A DNA stretch of 64,000 bases, taken from contig RBWT01000008.1 in NCBI GenBank assembly GCA_004010275.1, forward strand, positions 1 through 64,000, written 5' to 3'. Below are positions 18,753 to 35,104 of this stretch, one piece after another. The notes beneath the pieces were generated by a model. The model was not told where the DNA came from. It ran no database searches and saw nothing but the letters and a program-made list of their open reading frames with translations. The DNA is from Streptomyces huasconensis (GTDB lineage: Bacteria; Actinomycetota; Actinomycetes; Streptomycetales; Streptomycetaceae). Position 1 is the first letter of the stretch; each line of letters opens with the position of its first letter. A program made the translations under genes and the position numbers.

Positions 18753-20033
18753 CCAGCAACCCGGCCGAGGACCTCGCGGCCGAACCGGCGGAGAAGGCGG
18801 CCGCGAGCGAGGTGAGCGGGCGCAACACCGTGGTGCTGGTGGGGTTCACCGCCCTCACCAACCTGGCGGACGGGGTCATGAAGATCGCCCTCCCGCTGGT
18901 GGCGACCTCGCTGACGGACTCTCCGGCGCTCGTGTCGGGCGTAATGCTGGCGCTGTCGCTGCCGTGGCTGCTCACGGCGCTGCACGTCGGCGTCCTGGTG
19001 GACCGCTACGACCGGCGCAAGCTGGTGTGGGTGGCCAACGGGATTCAGATCACCGCTCGTCGGCGGCCTGCTCGCGCTGGCCGCCTCCGACGCGTTGAGC
19101 CTGCCGGTCATCTACGCCTGCGGTGCCGTCCTGGGCGTCGCCGAGGTGCTCGCCATGACGTCCGCGGCGGCGCTCGTGCCGGACGTCATCGCGGCGTCGG
19201 GCCGGGAGCGGGTGAACGCGTGGGTGGCGGGCGCCGAAACCGTCTGCCAGGAGTTCGCGGGCCCGTTCGTCGGCGGCCTGCTGGTCGGCGTGGGCGCGTC
19301 GTTCGCGATGGGCGCCACGTTCGTCGGCTACACGCTGACCGCGGTGGTCCTGGTGTTCCTGGTCGGCCGGTTCCGGGTGGCGGTCACCGAGGACGAGGCG
19401 ACCCCGCCCGTGCACGCCCAGATCAGCGAGGGCCTGCGGTTCCTCTGGGAGCAGCACCTGTTGCGGGTGCTGGCGCTCGCCGTGGCGGTGCTGGGCTCCT
19501 GCTGGGGAGCCTGGTACGCCGTCATGCCGCTGTACGCGACCGGGCCCATGGGCCTGAGCGCCGCCGATTACGGCCTGCTGGTCGGCGCGCTCGGCGTGGG
19601 CGGCATCGTCGGCGCGCTGGTCGTGGGCTGGTTCAACCGGCTGTTCGGCCGCCGCCGGGTGATGATCCTCGACGTCTTCCTGACCAGTGTGCTCGTCGCC
19701 GGCCCCGCGGTGACGACCAACGTGTGGGTCGCGGGCTGCGTCACCTTCCTCGGCGGCATGGGCGGCACCTTGTGGACGGTCAACGTCCGCACCGTCATGC
19801 AGACGTTCGTCCCCATGGAGATGATGGGCCGCTTCGGCGCCGTGTTCCGGCTGTTCGCCTTCGGCGCGGTCCCGGTGGGCGCCGGAGTCGCCGGTGTGCT
19901 GGCGGAACAGTTCTCGGCACCGACGGCGCTGGCCGTCTTCGCGGTCGCTTCACTGATCGTCTTCGTGCCTCTCGTCCGCGTCTTCACGGCCGACGTCGAG
20001 GCGGATCTCGTCGCCCGCCTGCGGCAGCCCTGA
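18749..20033 (+). CDS. MFS transporter (12-TM type)
   Basis: A major-facilitator exporter of about 425 residues. TM1 begins VVLVGFTALTNLADGVMKIALPL, and the loop 2-3 signature reads GVLVDRYDRRKLVWVAN. Further hydrophobic helices run to VFAVASLIVFVPLVRVF. The frame changes near 19,055, just after the signature loop, and the helices continue in the next frame. It resembles the enterobactin exporter/EntS-like MFS group often placed within NRPS clusters. The ATG overlaps the SufS-like stop. It probably exports the peptide product or an intermediate. Confidence 0.8.
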
Positions 20034-20122
20034 GCCCCGAAGGGCGCGGCAGAAGTCTTCAACGGGCACCGCGTGGCCCGGGCCCGGAATCAAATGCGTG
20101 AGTTTCACCGATGGGAGCAGAC

Positions 20123-26545
<6,423 letters not shown>

Positions 26546-26558
26546 TGACGGGACCGGC

Positions 26559-26599
26559 GCGGGAGGGGGCGGCGCGAGAGAGGGGCGGCCCCCTCCCGC
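26559..26599 (+). terminator. Terminator of the NRPS operon
   Basis: A perfect 12-bp stem (GCGGGAGGGGGC at 26559-26570 with GCCCCCTCCCGC at 26588-26599) around a 17-nt loop, 14 bp after the NRPS stop. Confidence 0.7.
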
Positions 26600-26644
26600 C
26601 CTCCTGACGACGGGAGTTCGGCCTGGTCCCGGCTTCGGCCCGTT

Positions 26645-26662
26645 ACTTACCTGCCAGCAAGT
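26645..26662. promoter_or_regulatory. Candidate TetR operator O1
   Basis: ACTTACCTGCCAGCAAGT is an imperfect palindrome with ACTT/AAGT ends. It lies 7 bp upstream of the exporter promoter -35 box and shares ACCTGCC and GCAAGT with the site upstream of the TetR gene at 52.18 kb. Confidence 0.55.
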
Positions 26663-26669
26663 TGTTCCC

Positions 26670-26699
26670 TTGACTCGCTGTGTTGATCTCCCCTACGCT
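26670..26699 (+). promoter_or_regulatory. Promoter of the exporter/FMN-reductase operon
   Basis: TTGACT at 26670-26675, an 18-bp spacer, then TACGCT at 26694-26699, matching the HrdB-type consensus. The start point would be near 26706, giving a leader of about 75 nt. Confidence 0.65.
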
Positions 26700-26707
26700 C
26701 GCTCTCA

Positions 26708-26723
26708 CTGACCTGCCGGTAAG
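26708..26723. promoter_or_regulatory. Candidate TetR operator O2
   Basis: CTGACCTGCCGGTAAG is palindromic at 12 of 16 positions and sits at the predicted transcription start. The first ten bases, CTGACCTGCC, recur exactly in the TetR/glycosyltransferase intergenic region. Confidence 0.55.
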
Positions 26724-26742
26724 GAAGTCCGTAAGGAAGTCC
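26719..26742. repeat. Perfect 12-bp direct repeat
   Basis: GTAAGGAAGTCC occurs twice in tandem in the exporter leader (26719-26730, 26731-26742), partly overlapping operator O2. It may provide extra half-sites; no other role is apparent. Confidence 0.8.
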
Positions 26743-26781
26743 TGCCCCCGGGGGTCTCGCCGGGAGTGTGGGAGGGCAGCG

Positions 26782-28429
26782 ATGACAGGGACGGACGCTC
26801 CGGCCGCGTTAACCGTGCAGGGCCGCACGCTCTACGCCGCCCTCACGGCGGCGCTGCTGGCCATGCTGCTGGGTGCGCTGGACGGCATGATCGTGGGCAC
26901 CGCGATGCCGCAGATCGTGGGCGAACTCGGCGGATTCGACCTGCTGTCGTGGGTGGTCACGGTCTATCTGCTGGCCATCGCCGCCACCACGCCCGTCTGG
27001 GGCAAGCTCAGCGACATGTACGGCCGCAAGAACACCTTCATGATCTCGATCGTGGTGTTCGTCCTCGGGTCCGTGCTCTCCGGCATGGCGCGGGACATGA
27101 CCCAGCTCATCGCCTTCCGACTTCTCCAGGGGCTGGGCGCCGGCGGCCTGATGGTCGGCGCGCTGGCGCTGCTCGGCACCCTCATACCGCCGCGTGAGCA
27201 GGGCAAGTACCAGGGCATCATGTCCGCGGTCATGGGGCTCGCCATGGTGAGCGGGCCACTGGCCGGAGGTGTGATCACCGACCAGTTCGGCTGGCGCTGG
27301 TGCTTCTACGTCAACGTGCCGGTCGGCGCGCTGGCCCTGCTGCTGATCTCGGGCCTGCGCCTGCCCAGGACGGCGAGGTCCGGGGCGCGGGTGGACTACC
27401 CGGGCGTGCTGCTGCTGGCCCTGGCGGTCTCCGCGCTGGTCCTGGTGACGACCTGGGGCGGCAAGGAGTACGCCTGGACCTCGCCGGTGCTGCTGAGCGT
27501 GGCCGCCTGCGGTGTGCTCGCCTTCCTGGTCCTGCTGCGGGTGGAGCGGCGGGCGGCCGAACCGGTGCTGCCGCTCGCGCTGTTCAGGACGGCCAACTTC
27601 TCCCTCATCACCCTGGTCGGGCTGCTCCTCGGCGCGGTGCTGACCAGTGCCGTGACCTTCTTGCCGATCTTCGGGCAGTCGTCGCAGGGTTCCTCGGCGA
27701 CCGGCAGCGGTCTGGCCCTGCTGCCGATGTTCGCGGCCATGGTGCTCGTCGGCCTCTTCGCCGGGCGTTTCATCACCGCGACCGGCAAGTACAAGGTCGT
27801 CGTGCTGCTGGGCGGATGCTTCCTGACGGCGGGTTCGTTCCTGATCGCCTCGGCCGACCGGGGCACGGGGTCCTTCTTCTCCGGGGCCTGCATGGCGGCG
27901 CTCGGCGTCGGCATGGGCCTGCTGACGCAGACGACGGTCCTGGTGTCCCTGCAGAGCGCGCCGGTGGAGGACCTGGGCGCCGCTTCGGGAGTCGCGACGC
28001 TCGCCCGGACCCTTGGGGGTTCCATCGGCGTCGCCGGTCAGCGGCGCGCTCTTCGCCCGGGCCGTGGCGAGCGTGCCGGCGCCGGGTGGCGGCACGCCGA
28101 CGGCCGAGGGGGCGGGCACTCTCGACCGCGACGCGCTGGAGCAACTGCCGTCCGCGGTAAGGGAGTCGTACCAGAACGCGGTGGCGCAGGGCGCCTCGCA
28201 CGTCTTCGTCTTCACCGGCGCGCTGGCCGCCGTCGCCCTGGCGGCCGCCTTCTTCCTGCGGGAGGAGCCGCTGCGGTCCGCGGCCGCTCCGCAGGGCGAC
28301 GAGAGCGCGCCCGGCGCCGGAACGGCAGGGGCGGCCGCGGACCCGCGAGATTCCGCGGAGGACACGAGCATCGGGACCGGCCGCACCGGTTCCGCCGAGA
28401 GTGAGCAAGGAAGAAGGAACTCCCCATGA
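26782..28429 (+). CDS. EmrB/QacA-type (DHA2) drug exporter
   Basis: A 14-helix major-facilitator drug:H+ antiporter of about 549 residues. Signatures are MLLGALDGMIVGTAMPQIVGEL (shown here across TM1), WGKLSDMYGRKN in loop 2-3, and the TM5 antiporter region GLAMVSGPLAGGVI. The frame changes near 28,030 after LARTLGGSIGV, and the extracellular loop and last helix (FVFTGALAAVALAAAFFL) continue in the next frame. The ATG at 26782 has GGAGGG upstream. The promoter is bracketed by candidate TetR sites like those near the cluster TetR gene, so product-induced export and self-resistance is the likely role. Confidence 0.9.
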
Positions 28430-29028
28430 CAGACACCCCATTGCGCCTGGTCGTCCTCGTCGGCAGCCACCGGGAGGGCAGGTTCGCCCCGACCGTCTCC
28501 CGCTGGTTCCTCGGGCAGGTGGAGCAGTACGCCGACTTCGACGTCGAGGTCATCGACGCGGCGGAGGCGGGCCTCACTGCTGAGGGTCCGTCACCGACGG
28601 CCTCCCTCCCCATGCTTGAGGCGGTCGGTGCCCTCGCCGCACGGATGGAGGCAGCGGACGCGTTCGTCGTGGTGACGCCGGAGTACAACCACAGCTATCC
28701 CGCGTCCCTGAAGAGCCTGATCGACTGGCACCGCACCCAGTGGCAGGCCAAGCCCATAGGTTTCGTCTCGTACGGCGGCATGAGCGGCGGTCTGCGCGCG
28801 GTGGAGCACCTGCGGCAGGTCTTCGCCGAGCTGCACGCGGTCACGGTCCGCGACACCGTCAGTTTCCACCTGGCGTGGGAGCGGTTCGACGAACACGGCG
28901 AGGCCCGGGACCCCGAGGGCCACGCGCGTGCGGCGAAGACCATGCTGGACCAGCTCGTCTGGTGGGCGACGACGCTGCGGACGGCCAGGGCCGAGCGCCC
29001 CTACGTCACCCAGTCGACCGGGGTCTAG
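28426..29028 (+). CDS. NAD(P)H-dependent FMN reductase (paralog 1)
   Basis: A flavodoxin-fold NADPH-dependent FMN reductase of 200 residues. It has the phosphate loop LVGSHREGRF, the flavin signature VVTPEYNHSYPASLKSLIDW, and GFVSYGGMSGGLRAVEHLRQVF. Such enzymes supply reduced flavin to two-component monooxygenases; JadY and LanZ4 are angucycline examples. It is clearly paralogous to the reductase at 43.4 kb, with near-identical runs such as VFAELHAVTVRDTVSFH. It overlaps the exporter stop by ATGA and so shares its putative TetR-controlled promoter. No obvious reductase-dependent partner oxygenase lies beside it. Confidence 0.9.
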   Translation: MTDTPLRLVVLVGSHREGRFAPTVSRWFLGQVEQYADFDVEVIDAAEAGLTAEGPSPTASLPMLEAVGALAARMEAADAFVVVTPEYNHSYPASLKSLIDWHRTQWQAKPIGFVSYGGMSGGLRAVEHLRQVFAELHAVTVRDTVSFHLAWERFDEHGEARDPEGHARAAKTMLDQLVWWATTLRTARAERPYVTQSTGV

Positions 29029-29083
29029 AGCCCCCCTCGGCGAAACCTGCCCTGCTCCGTCACGATCTTCACGTCTTCTCCTT

Positions 29084-29118
29084 CACCGGGCCCCGGCGTT
29101 CCGCGCCGGGGCCCGGTG
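29084..29118 (+). terminator. Terminator after the FMN reductase
   Basis: A perfect 15-bp GC stem, CACCGGGCCCCGGCG with its complement, around the loop TTCCG, 55 bp after the stop. Confidence 0.85.
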
Positions 29119-29693
29119 GCGTGAGATAACAACGAGATCACGCGCCTGCAAAGTATCTTGATGCGCGGAGCACTCGGAGCGGTGCCCACATGTCGATAAT
29201 TTACGGAATTCTTAGTTCCATTTATCGAGGCTCCTTGCGCACGCCATAAGCCGTTCGCGGGCGCCCGGACCGCCGCCCTCCGTCCACCCCGTCCCGCTGC
29301 CCGGAATTCCGGCTCCGGCTGTCGCGGGCCGCCGTGAGTGACGGAGGGGAAAAGCGCCCCCGTAATACCCGTGGTCGTACGGGGTGAAACCATCGCCGTG
29401 TTCGCGCTGCGTAAACTCTGCCGCCGACGCCTGCAAACGGGCCGCTGTTCGCCACTGCAAATTGCGATGCCGCGCTAGCGACACATATGGGCATATGCCG
29501 CCGTCGTGCGCCCGATTACTTCTTGACAAGAGTGCAAGGCTGCTTGTTAATTTACCTCTGGCGCGGATGATGGGACGGGGAATGGTTGCAGAAAGTAAGG
29601 ACCGGGCAAAATCGATTGCCGCTGAAACGGGTTAATCTATTCCATCACCTGCTGCTGTGGTCCCACCTCATGTGTTGGATAGGAAGGCGATCG
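29119..29693. other. Low-GC intergenic region upstream of the pathway regulator
   Basis: About 575 bp with much lower GC than average, especially 29,140-29,230 and 29,450-29,690. It contains no credible gene. The right part holds a strong promoter candidate. The rest may carry binding sites for global or pathway regulators; I find no clear long repeat. Confidence 0.5.
29523..29552 (+). promoter_or_regulatory. Promoter of the LanI/JadR1-type regulator
   Basis: TTGACA at 29523-29528, an 18-bp spacer, then TTAATT at 29547-29552. The -35 lies within CTTGACAAG, a 9-bp palindrome around a central A. The leader would be about 130 nt. Confidence 0.55.
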
Positions 29694-30368
29694 ATGCAGG
29701 TTCTACTTGCCGAATCCGACAAGCAATCGGGGGAGGATCTCCGATTGGCCTTGCTGCGGCATGGGTACGAGATGGAAGTGGCTGACAGCGGTGCCAGTGC
29801 ATTGCGGTCGTACGAAGAATTTGACCTCATTCTTCTCGACCTGGAACTGCCGGACATCGACGGGTTAGAGGTGTGCCGAACGATACGGCAGAACAGTGAT
29901 ATCCCTATTATTTCCTTTACGGGGCAGAGCGCGGAGCTCGACCGAGTTCTTTCTCTACAGGCAGGCAGTGACGACTGTATTGTGAAGCCCTATGGGCTCC
30001 GTGAACTGATTGCGCGAATCAATGCGGTGATGCGGCGTGCGAGTCCAGGTGTCCGTCGTGACCGGGTGATGTCCTTCGGGGCGTTGCGCATCGACGGTGA
30101 GGGTCGTCAGGTGTATCTCGACGATGAGCCGGTCAAGCTGACGCGAAAGGAATTCGACCTGCTCCACACACTGGCGTCCCAGCCCTCCACGGTCTTCACC
30201 CGTGAACAGCTGATGCGGAAGATCTGGGGCGTCAAGCCGGGCGGCGGCAGCCTCGCCGGCGGGCTGACCCGCACGATCGACACGCACGCCAGTTCCCTCA
30301 GGGGCAAGCTCGGGTCCAGTGAGTGGGTCATCGCGGTGCGGGGGGTCGGTTTCCGCTTCGGCGGCTGA
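29694..30368 (+). CDS. OmpR-type atypical response regulator (LanI/LndI/JadR1 type)
   Basis: A 224-residue regulator with an N-terminal receiver domain and a C-terminal OmpR/PhoB winged helix (LTRKEFDLLHTLASQPSTVF, then HASSLRGKLG and GVGFRFG). The receiver keeps the phospho-acceptor position D49 (ILLDLELPD) and K98, but the acidic pocket reads LAESDK: Ser stands where the second acid of the ED/DD pair should be. LanI, LndI and JadR1, the angucycline activators, are atypical receivers of this kind, and JadR1 binds jadomycin. Codon 58 is TTA (29865-29867), a bldA-dependent codon. The start is ATG 29694 with AGGAAGG upstream. It probably activates the angucycline operon. Confidence 0.85.
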   Translation: MQVLLAESDKQSGEDLRLALLRHGYEMEVADSGASALRSYEEFDLILLDLELPDIDGLEVCRTIRQNSDIPIISFTGQSAELDRVLSLQAGSDDCIVKPYGLRELIARINAVMRRASPGVRRDRVMSFGALRIDGEGRQVYLDDEPVKLTRKEFDLLHTLASQPSTVFTREQLMRKIWGVKPGGGSLAGGLTRTIDTHASSLRGKLGSSEWVIAVRGVGFRFGG

Positions 30369-30372
30369 CGCC

Positions 30373-30388
30373 CCGGCCCCGTGGCCGG
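30373..30388. terminator. Short hairpin between convergent regulators
   Basis: CCGGCC pairs with GGCCGG around CCGT just after the response-regulator stop. Short but perfect, and in the convergent gap, so it may serve both genes. Confidence 0.4.
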
Positions 30389-30475
30389 CGTGTTCCGTGA
30401 CGTCAAGCGCGTTCGTGTGCCGTCCGCGGGTGCGCCCACCCGCCGGGACGGCCCTTGTGTCCGCGCCTTCCGCCG

Positions 30476-31381
30476 TCAGGAACCGCTGCGCTCGCGGGCG
30501 GCCGGACGTGCGTCGAGCGTGCTGCGCACATCGCTTTCGTCGTAGTACGCCCGCCCGCCCCGCCGCTCGCGCCGCCAGTTGTGTTCGGCGGCCAGCCGGT
30601 AGACGCTGCCGAGGGGGACGCGCCACAGCAGGGACACGTCCTGAGGCGCCAGCCACCTGGTCGGGGCCGTCTTCCCCGCCCTGCCCGCCGCGACCGCGCC
30701 GCGGGCCGTCAGGCGCCGGCGCAGCAGGCTCCACTCGTACTCCTTCCACGAGTGGGCCGCTTCCGTGTCGCACCGGATCTCGCCCAGCCCGCCGGGGCCC
30801 GCTCCCGTCAGGGCCACGAGCTTGCCGCCGCAGCCGGGCTCCACGCAGCTCCCGACCGTGGCCCGGTGCGAGGGCCCCGGCGAGACGACCCGGCGGGCCG
30901 TCGCCGCCAGCCGGTGCACTTCCTTCGAGAACTCGCCCGCCGCGGGATGCGCCGCGAGCCGGGGCAGTTCCCCGGCGAGCCACTGGGCCAGCGCGGGCAC
31001 CGTCCGCTCGGGGCCCGGCCGCCCGGCGTGCTCCGCCGCGAGGCCGGCCCATGAGGCGAGCGTGGTGAGCATCGCCGAACGCGCCTCCACAGCCGCGGTG
31101 TTGAGCGGAATTCCCGGTGCCCGGCCGCCCCCGGTGATTCTTTCCCGCAGGGGAGCGGTGGCGCCGGTGAGGAGGCGGCCGCATTCCAGGTGCAGCTGCG
31201 GCAGGGCATAAAGGACCGCGCGCAGTGAATCGACGCAGGAGCCGCAGAGCGAGGGCTTCGCCCTCGTGGCGCTCCGGTTATTTCCGAGAGTGCCTCCGGC
31301 GGGCTCCCTGGCCGCCGCGGTCTCCTGGCAGGCGGGTGCCGGGCATTCTGCGGCGACCGGGGCGTTCGTCTTCTCGGGCAT
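30476..31381 (-). CDS. Putative DNA-binding protein with zinc-ribbon-like cysteines (OvmZ-like)
   Basis: A 301-residue protein. The N-terminal part has LCGSCVDSLRAVLYALPQLHLECG, quoted only as its cysteine pattern C-x2-C-x16-C. A central SCVEPGCGGKLVAL plus a later Cys gives a second possible zinc site. The C-terminus, APQDVSLLWRVPLGSVYRLA followed by YYDESDVRSTL, looks like a helix-turn-helix of the excisionase/MerR-like kind. Similar Streptomyces proteins are sometimes annotated OvmZ, after the oviedomycin cluster, but I recall that only in outline. ATG 31381 is chosen because GGAG lies 8 bp upstream. It converges on the response regulator and may be a second pathway regulator. Confidence 0.65.
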   Translation of the reverse strand: MPEKTNAPVAAECPAPACQETAAAREPAGGTLGNNRSATRAKPSLCGSCVDSLRAVLYALPQLHLECGRLLTGATAPLRERITGGGRAPGIPLNTAAVEARSAMLTTLASWAGLAAEHAGRPGPERTVPALAQWLAGELPRLAAHPAAGEFSKEVHRLAATARRVVSPGPSHRATVGSCVEPGCGGKLVALTGAGPGGLGEIRCDTEAAHSWKEYEWSLLRRRLTARGAVAAGRAGKTAPTRWLAPQDVSLLWRVPLGSVYRLAAEHNWRRERRGGRAYYDESDVRSTLDARPAARERSGS

Positions 31382-31909
31382 TCCGTCATCTCCTTCGGTG
31401 CGTGCGGCCAGGTAACGACGGACGGTTCCGCTGCGGCAATGCATCTTGAGCAGTCATGACTATGGCTGCACGGAAATTCATCTGGTGCAGGGGAATCACA
31501 GGCGAGTGTGGGAACACCTCGGACCGCCGCCCGGCCCGAGCGGCCGCTGTGGTGCAGGTCACTTCTTTGAAGTCCTCTGACGTTTCTGTTGCGTGGCCAT
31601 GCAGGGCCTCACGCCGTTCTGACGGGCCTTGAGATATTCGTCGATTGACGGGTTGATATCTGTAGGCCGCTCCGAAGAGAGTCATGAGTAGCTTCCTCAG
31701 TCCTGTCTTCCGAGCCGGATATCCCCGATTCCGGCGCACGGCACGGGACCGGGCGAGCGAAATACGGCTTGACTTTTTCCGGGCCCCCGAAGAAGCTCTT
31801 CGGTAACTTCCCCACTGCTGTCGAAGCATTCGCTCCAGCAGAGCACATCCCAGGAGAGCCTTTACGGCTTACGTGCCGGGCTCCGCGGTCCTGTCCCAGG
31901 GAGATACGC
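31382..31909. other. Divergent control region between the OvmZ-like gene and the angucycline operon
   Basis: About 530 bp with moderately reduced GC and no credible gene. TTGACG (31645) and TTGACT (31769) occur, but neither has a well-spaced -10. It must contain the promoter of the polyketide operon, because the oxygenase at 31910 is its first gene, and is the expected binding place for the response regulator. Confidence 0.5.
31451..31460. promoter_or_regulatory. Perfect palindrome upstream of the OvmZ-like gene
   Basis: AGTCATGACT is a perfect 10-bp palindrome 70 bp before the OvmZ-like start. A regulator site is possible, but a 10-bp match alone is weak evidence. Confidence 0.3.
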
Positions 31910-33378
31910 ATGGATGCATCTGTCATTGTCGTGGGCGCGGGCCCGGCCGGTCTGATGCTGGCCGGAGAGCTGCGGCTGGGAGGCGTCGACGTCACGGTGC
32001 TCGAACAGCTCCCCGCACGCACCGGGGAGTCCCGCGGACTGGGCTTCACGGCCCGGACCATGGAGGTTTTCGACCAGCGCGGAATCCTGCCGGCGTTCGG
32101 CGCCATCGAGACCAGTACGCAGGGCCACTTCGGCGGCCGTCCGGTCGACTTCGGGGTGCTCGAAGGGGCGCACTACGGCGTCAAGGCCGTACCGCAGTCC
32201 AAGACCGAGTCGGTCCTGGAGGAGTGGGCCCTTCGCCTCGGAGCCGATCTGCGGCGGTCCCACACGGTCCGGGCGCTCACGGACAAGGGCGACCACGTGG
32301 TCGTCGAGGCCGAGGGCCCCGACGGGCCCCAACGCCTCACCGCCCGTTACGTCGTCGGCTGCGACGGCGGCCGCAGCACCGTGCGCAAGGCGGCCGGCTT
32401 CGACTTCCCCGGCACCTCCGCCACCCGGGAGATGTTCCTCGCCGACATCCGCGGCTGCGAGATCACCCCGCGGCCCATCGGGGAGACCGTGCCGCTCGGG
32501 ATGGTGATGTCCGCGCCGCTGGGTGACGGGATCGACCGCATCATGTCTGCGAGCGGGGCGCCCCCGCCCGCCGACGCACCGAGGCGCCCCCGTACCAGGA
32601 GGTCGCCGCCGCGTGGCAGCGCCTCACCGGCCAGGACATCTCGCACGCGGAACCGGTGTGGGTCAGCGCCTTCGGCGACCCGGCCCGGCAGGTGACCGCC
32701 TACCGGCGCGGCCGGGTGCTGCTCGCGGGCGACTCGGCGCACGTGCACCTGCCGGCCGGCGGACAGGGCATGAACGTCAGCATCCAGGACGCGGTGAACC
32801 TCGGCTGGAAGCTGGCGGCCGTGGTCGCGGGCCGCGCGCTCGACGGGCTGCTGGACACCTACCACGAGGAGCGCCACCCCGTCGGGCGGCGGCTGCTGAT
32901 GAACACTCAGGCCCAGGGGATGCTCTTCCTCAGCGGTGACGAGATGCAGCCGCTGCGTGACGTGCTCAGCGAACTGATCCGGTACGACGAGGTGGCCCGG
33001 CACCTGGCCGGCATGGTCTCCGGCCTGGACATCCGCTACGACGTCGACAGCGGTGACCACCCGCTGCTCGGCATGCGCATGCCCCACCAGGAGCTGATCA
33101 CGGCCGACGGCAAGACCAGCAGCACCGAACTGCTGCACCCCGCCCGGGGCGTGCTCCTCGACCTGGCCGACGACGCGGAACTGCGCGACGCCGCGACCGG
33201 CTGGCACGGCCGGGTGGACGTGGTCACGGCCGCCCTGCACGAAGCCCCCTCGCACAGCCCGTTGCAGGACGCCCGGGCCGTGCTGGTCCGGCCCGACGGA
33301 TACGTGGCCTGGATGTCGCCCGGCAGCCGCGGGGAACTGGCCGAGGCGCTGGGCCGCTGGTTCGGCCCGGCCCGCTGA
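31910..33378 (+). CDS. FAD-dependent angucyclinone hydroxylase (PgaE/UrdE/JadH family)
   Basis: A group A aromatic hydroxylase of about 489 residues. It shows [17 protein letters not shown] for ADP binding, VVGCDGGRSTVRKAAGFDFPG (the DG motif), [20 protein letters not shown] for FAD and [17 protein letters not shown], followed by the thioredoxin-like tail. PgaE-type enzymes hydroxylate C-12 of the early angucyclinone. The gene opens the operon, as urdE and lanE do in related clusters. The frame changes at about 32,544, where one base seems to be missing (R-I-I-V-C-E-R is expected). The ATG at 31910 follows CAGGGAG. The exact position oxidised cannot be read from sequence. Confidence 0.9.
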
Positions 33379-33472
33379 CCGACCGACGAGAGACCGACGC
33401 GCGACCGGCCGGGCCAACGGCCGGAAGACCGGCGAAACGCCGGCCACACACCGGCGAAAGAAGGAAGGCACC

Positions 33473-33802
33473 ATGCACAGCACGTTGATCGTCGCCCGGA
33501 TGGACCCCTCGTCGGCGGGGGACGTCGGCCGGCTCTTCCGGGACTTCGACACCACCGAGATGCCGCACCGGATGGGCACCCGCCGCCGGCAGCTCTTCTC
33601 CTACCGCGGGCTCTACTTCCACCTCCAGGACTTCGACGCGGCCGACGGCGACCAGCGGATCGAGGAGGCGAAGACCGACCCCCGCTTCGAACGCATCAGC
33701 GCCGACCTGCGGCCCTACATCGAGGCGTACGACCCCGCGACCTGGCGCTCCCCGGCCGACGCGATGGCGCACCGCTTCTATTCCTGGCAGGCGTCCTCAT
33801 GA
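33473..33802 (+). CDS. TcmI-family polyketide cyclase
   Basis: A 109-residue ferredoxin-like-fold cyclase of the TcmI/JadI/LanL/UrdF family. It opens [22 protein letters not shown] and carries the conserved [22 protein letters not shown] and YFHLQDF. These cyclases close the last ring of the angular tetracycle in angucycline pathways. It sits between the first oxygenase and KS-alpha, the classic position. The ATG has GAAGGAAGG upstream, and the stop overlaps the KS-alpha start. Confidence 0.95.
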   Translation: MHSTLIVARMDPSSAGDVGRLFRDFDTTEMPHRMGTRRRQLFSYRGLYFHLQDFDAADGDQRIEEAKTDPRFERISADLRPYIEAYDPATWRSPADAMAHRFYSWQASS

Positions 33803-35104
33803 CTGGCCGCTCGGACCACGCACGTGCCGCCGACGGCGGGCGGCGGGTGGCCCTCACCGGCATCGGAGTGCTCGCCCCCGGCGGAATCGGCACCAAGGCG
33901 TTCTGGGACCTGCTCACCGCGGGCCGCACCGCCACCCGCGCCGTCAGCACCTTCGACCCGTCCCCCTTCCGGTCCCGCGTCGCCGCGGAGATCGACTTCG
34001 ACGCCGAGGCGCTCGGCCTCGGCCCGCAGGAGATCCGCCGCATGGACCGCGCCGCGCAGTTCGCCGTGGTCGCCGCCCGGGAGGCGTTCGACGACAGCGG
34101 CCTGGACAGGGAGCTGCTGGCACGGCATCGCACCGGCGTCACCATCGGCAGCGCGGTCGGCGCCACCATGAGCCTCGACGAGGAGTACCGGGTGCTCAGC
34201 GACGGCGGCCGCCTGGAGCTGGTCAACCACACGTACGCGCCCCGCTTCCTGTACGACGCCTTCGTTCCCAGCTCGTTCGCCGCCGAGGTGGCCTGGGCGG
34301 TCGGGGCGGAGGGACCCACGTCGGTGATCTCCACGGGGTGCACCTCGGGCATCGACGCCGTCGGTTATGCCGCCGAACTGATCCGGGAGGGCGCCGCCGA
34401 CATCATGGTCGCCGGAGCCACCGACGCCCCGATCTCCCCGATCACCCTCGCCTGTTTCGACGCGATCAAGGCCACCACCCCGCGCAACGACGACCCCGCG
34501 CACGCCTCCCGCCCCTTCGACGCCACCCGCAACGGGTTCGTCCTCGGAGAGGGGAGCGCGGTCTTCGTACTGGAGGAACTGGGCGCAGCCCGCGAGCGGG
34601 GCGCACACATCTACGCGGAGATCAGTGGCTATGCGACGCGGTGCAACGCGTACCACATGACCGGACTGCGGCCGGACGGCACGGAGATGGCCGAGGCGAT
34701 CCGGGTCGCTCTCCACGAGGCCCGCACCGACCCCACGGACATCGACTACGTCAGTGCCCACGGCTCCGGGACCCGGCAGAACGACCGGCACGAGACGGCC
34801 GCCGTCAAGCGGAGCCTCGGCGAACACGCCCGCCGGGTGCCCATGAGCTCCATCAAGTCCATGGTGGGCCACTCGCTCGGCGCGATCGGGTCCATCGAGA
34901 TCGCCGCGTGCGCGCTGGCCATGGAGCACCACGTCGTGCCGCCGACCGCCAACCTGCACCACCCCGGACCCGGAGTGCGATCTCGACTACGTACCCCTGA
35001 CCGCGCGCGACTGGACCACCGACTCCGTGCTCACCGTCGGCAGCGGGTTCGGCGGGTTCCAGAGCGCCATGGTCCTGACCCGGCCGGAAGGAGGCGCGCC
35101 ATGA
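33799..35104 (+). CDS. Type II PKS ketosynthase KS-alpha
   Basis: The condensing subunit of the minimal PKS, about 435 residues. The active-site Cys is C181 in STGCTSGID, and the two His are H321 (SAHGSGT) and H358 ([10 protein letters not shown]). It partners KS-beta to build the decaketide from malonyl units. The frame breaks near 34,968. After it the conserved C-terminus [13 protein letters not shown] and [14 protein letters not shown] continues in the next frame and stops at 35104. Without recognising this, the original frame runs into the next gene and mimics a KS-alpha/KS-beta fusion. The ATG overlaps the cyclase stop. Confidence 0.95.
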
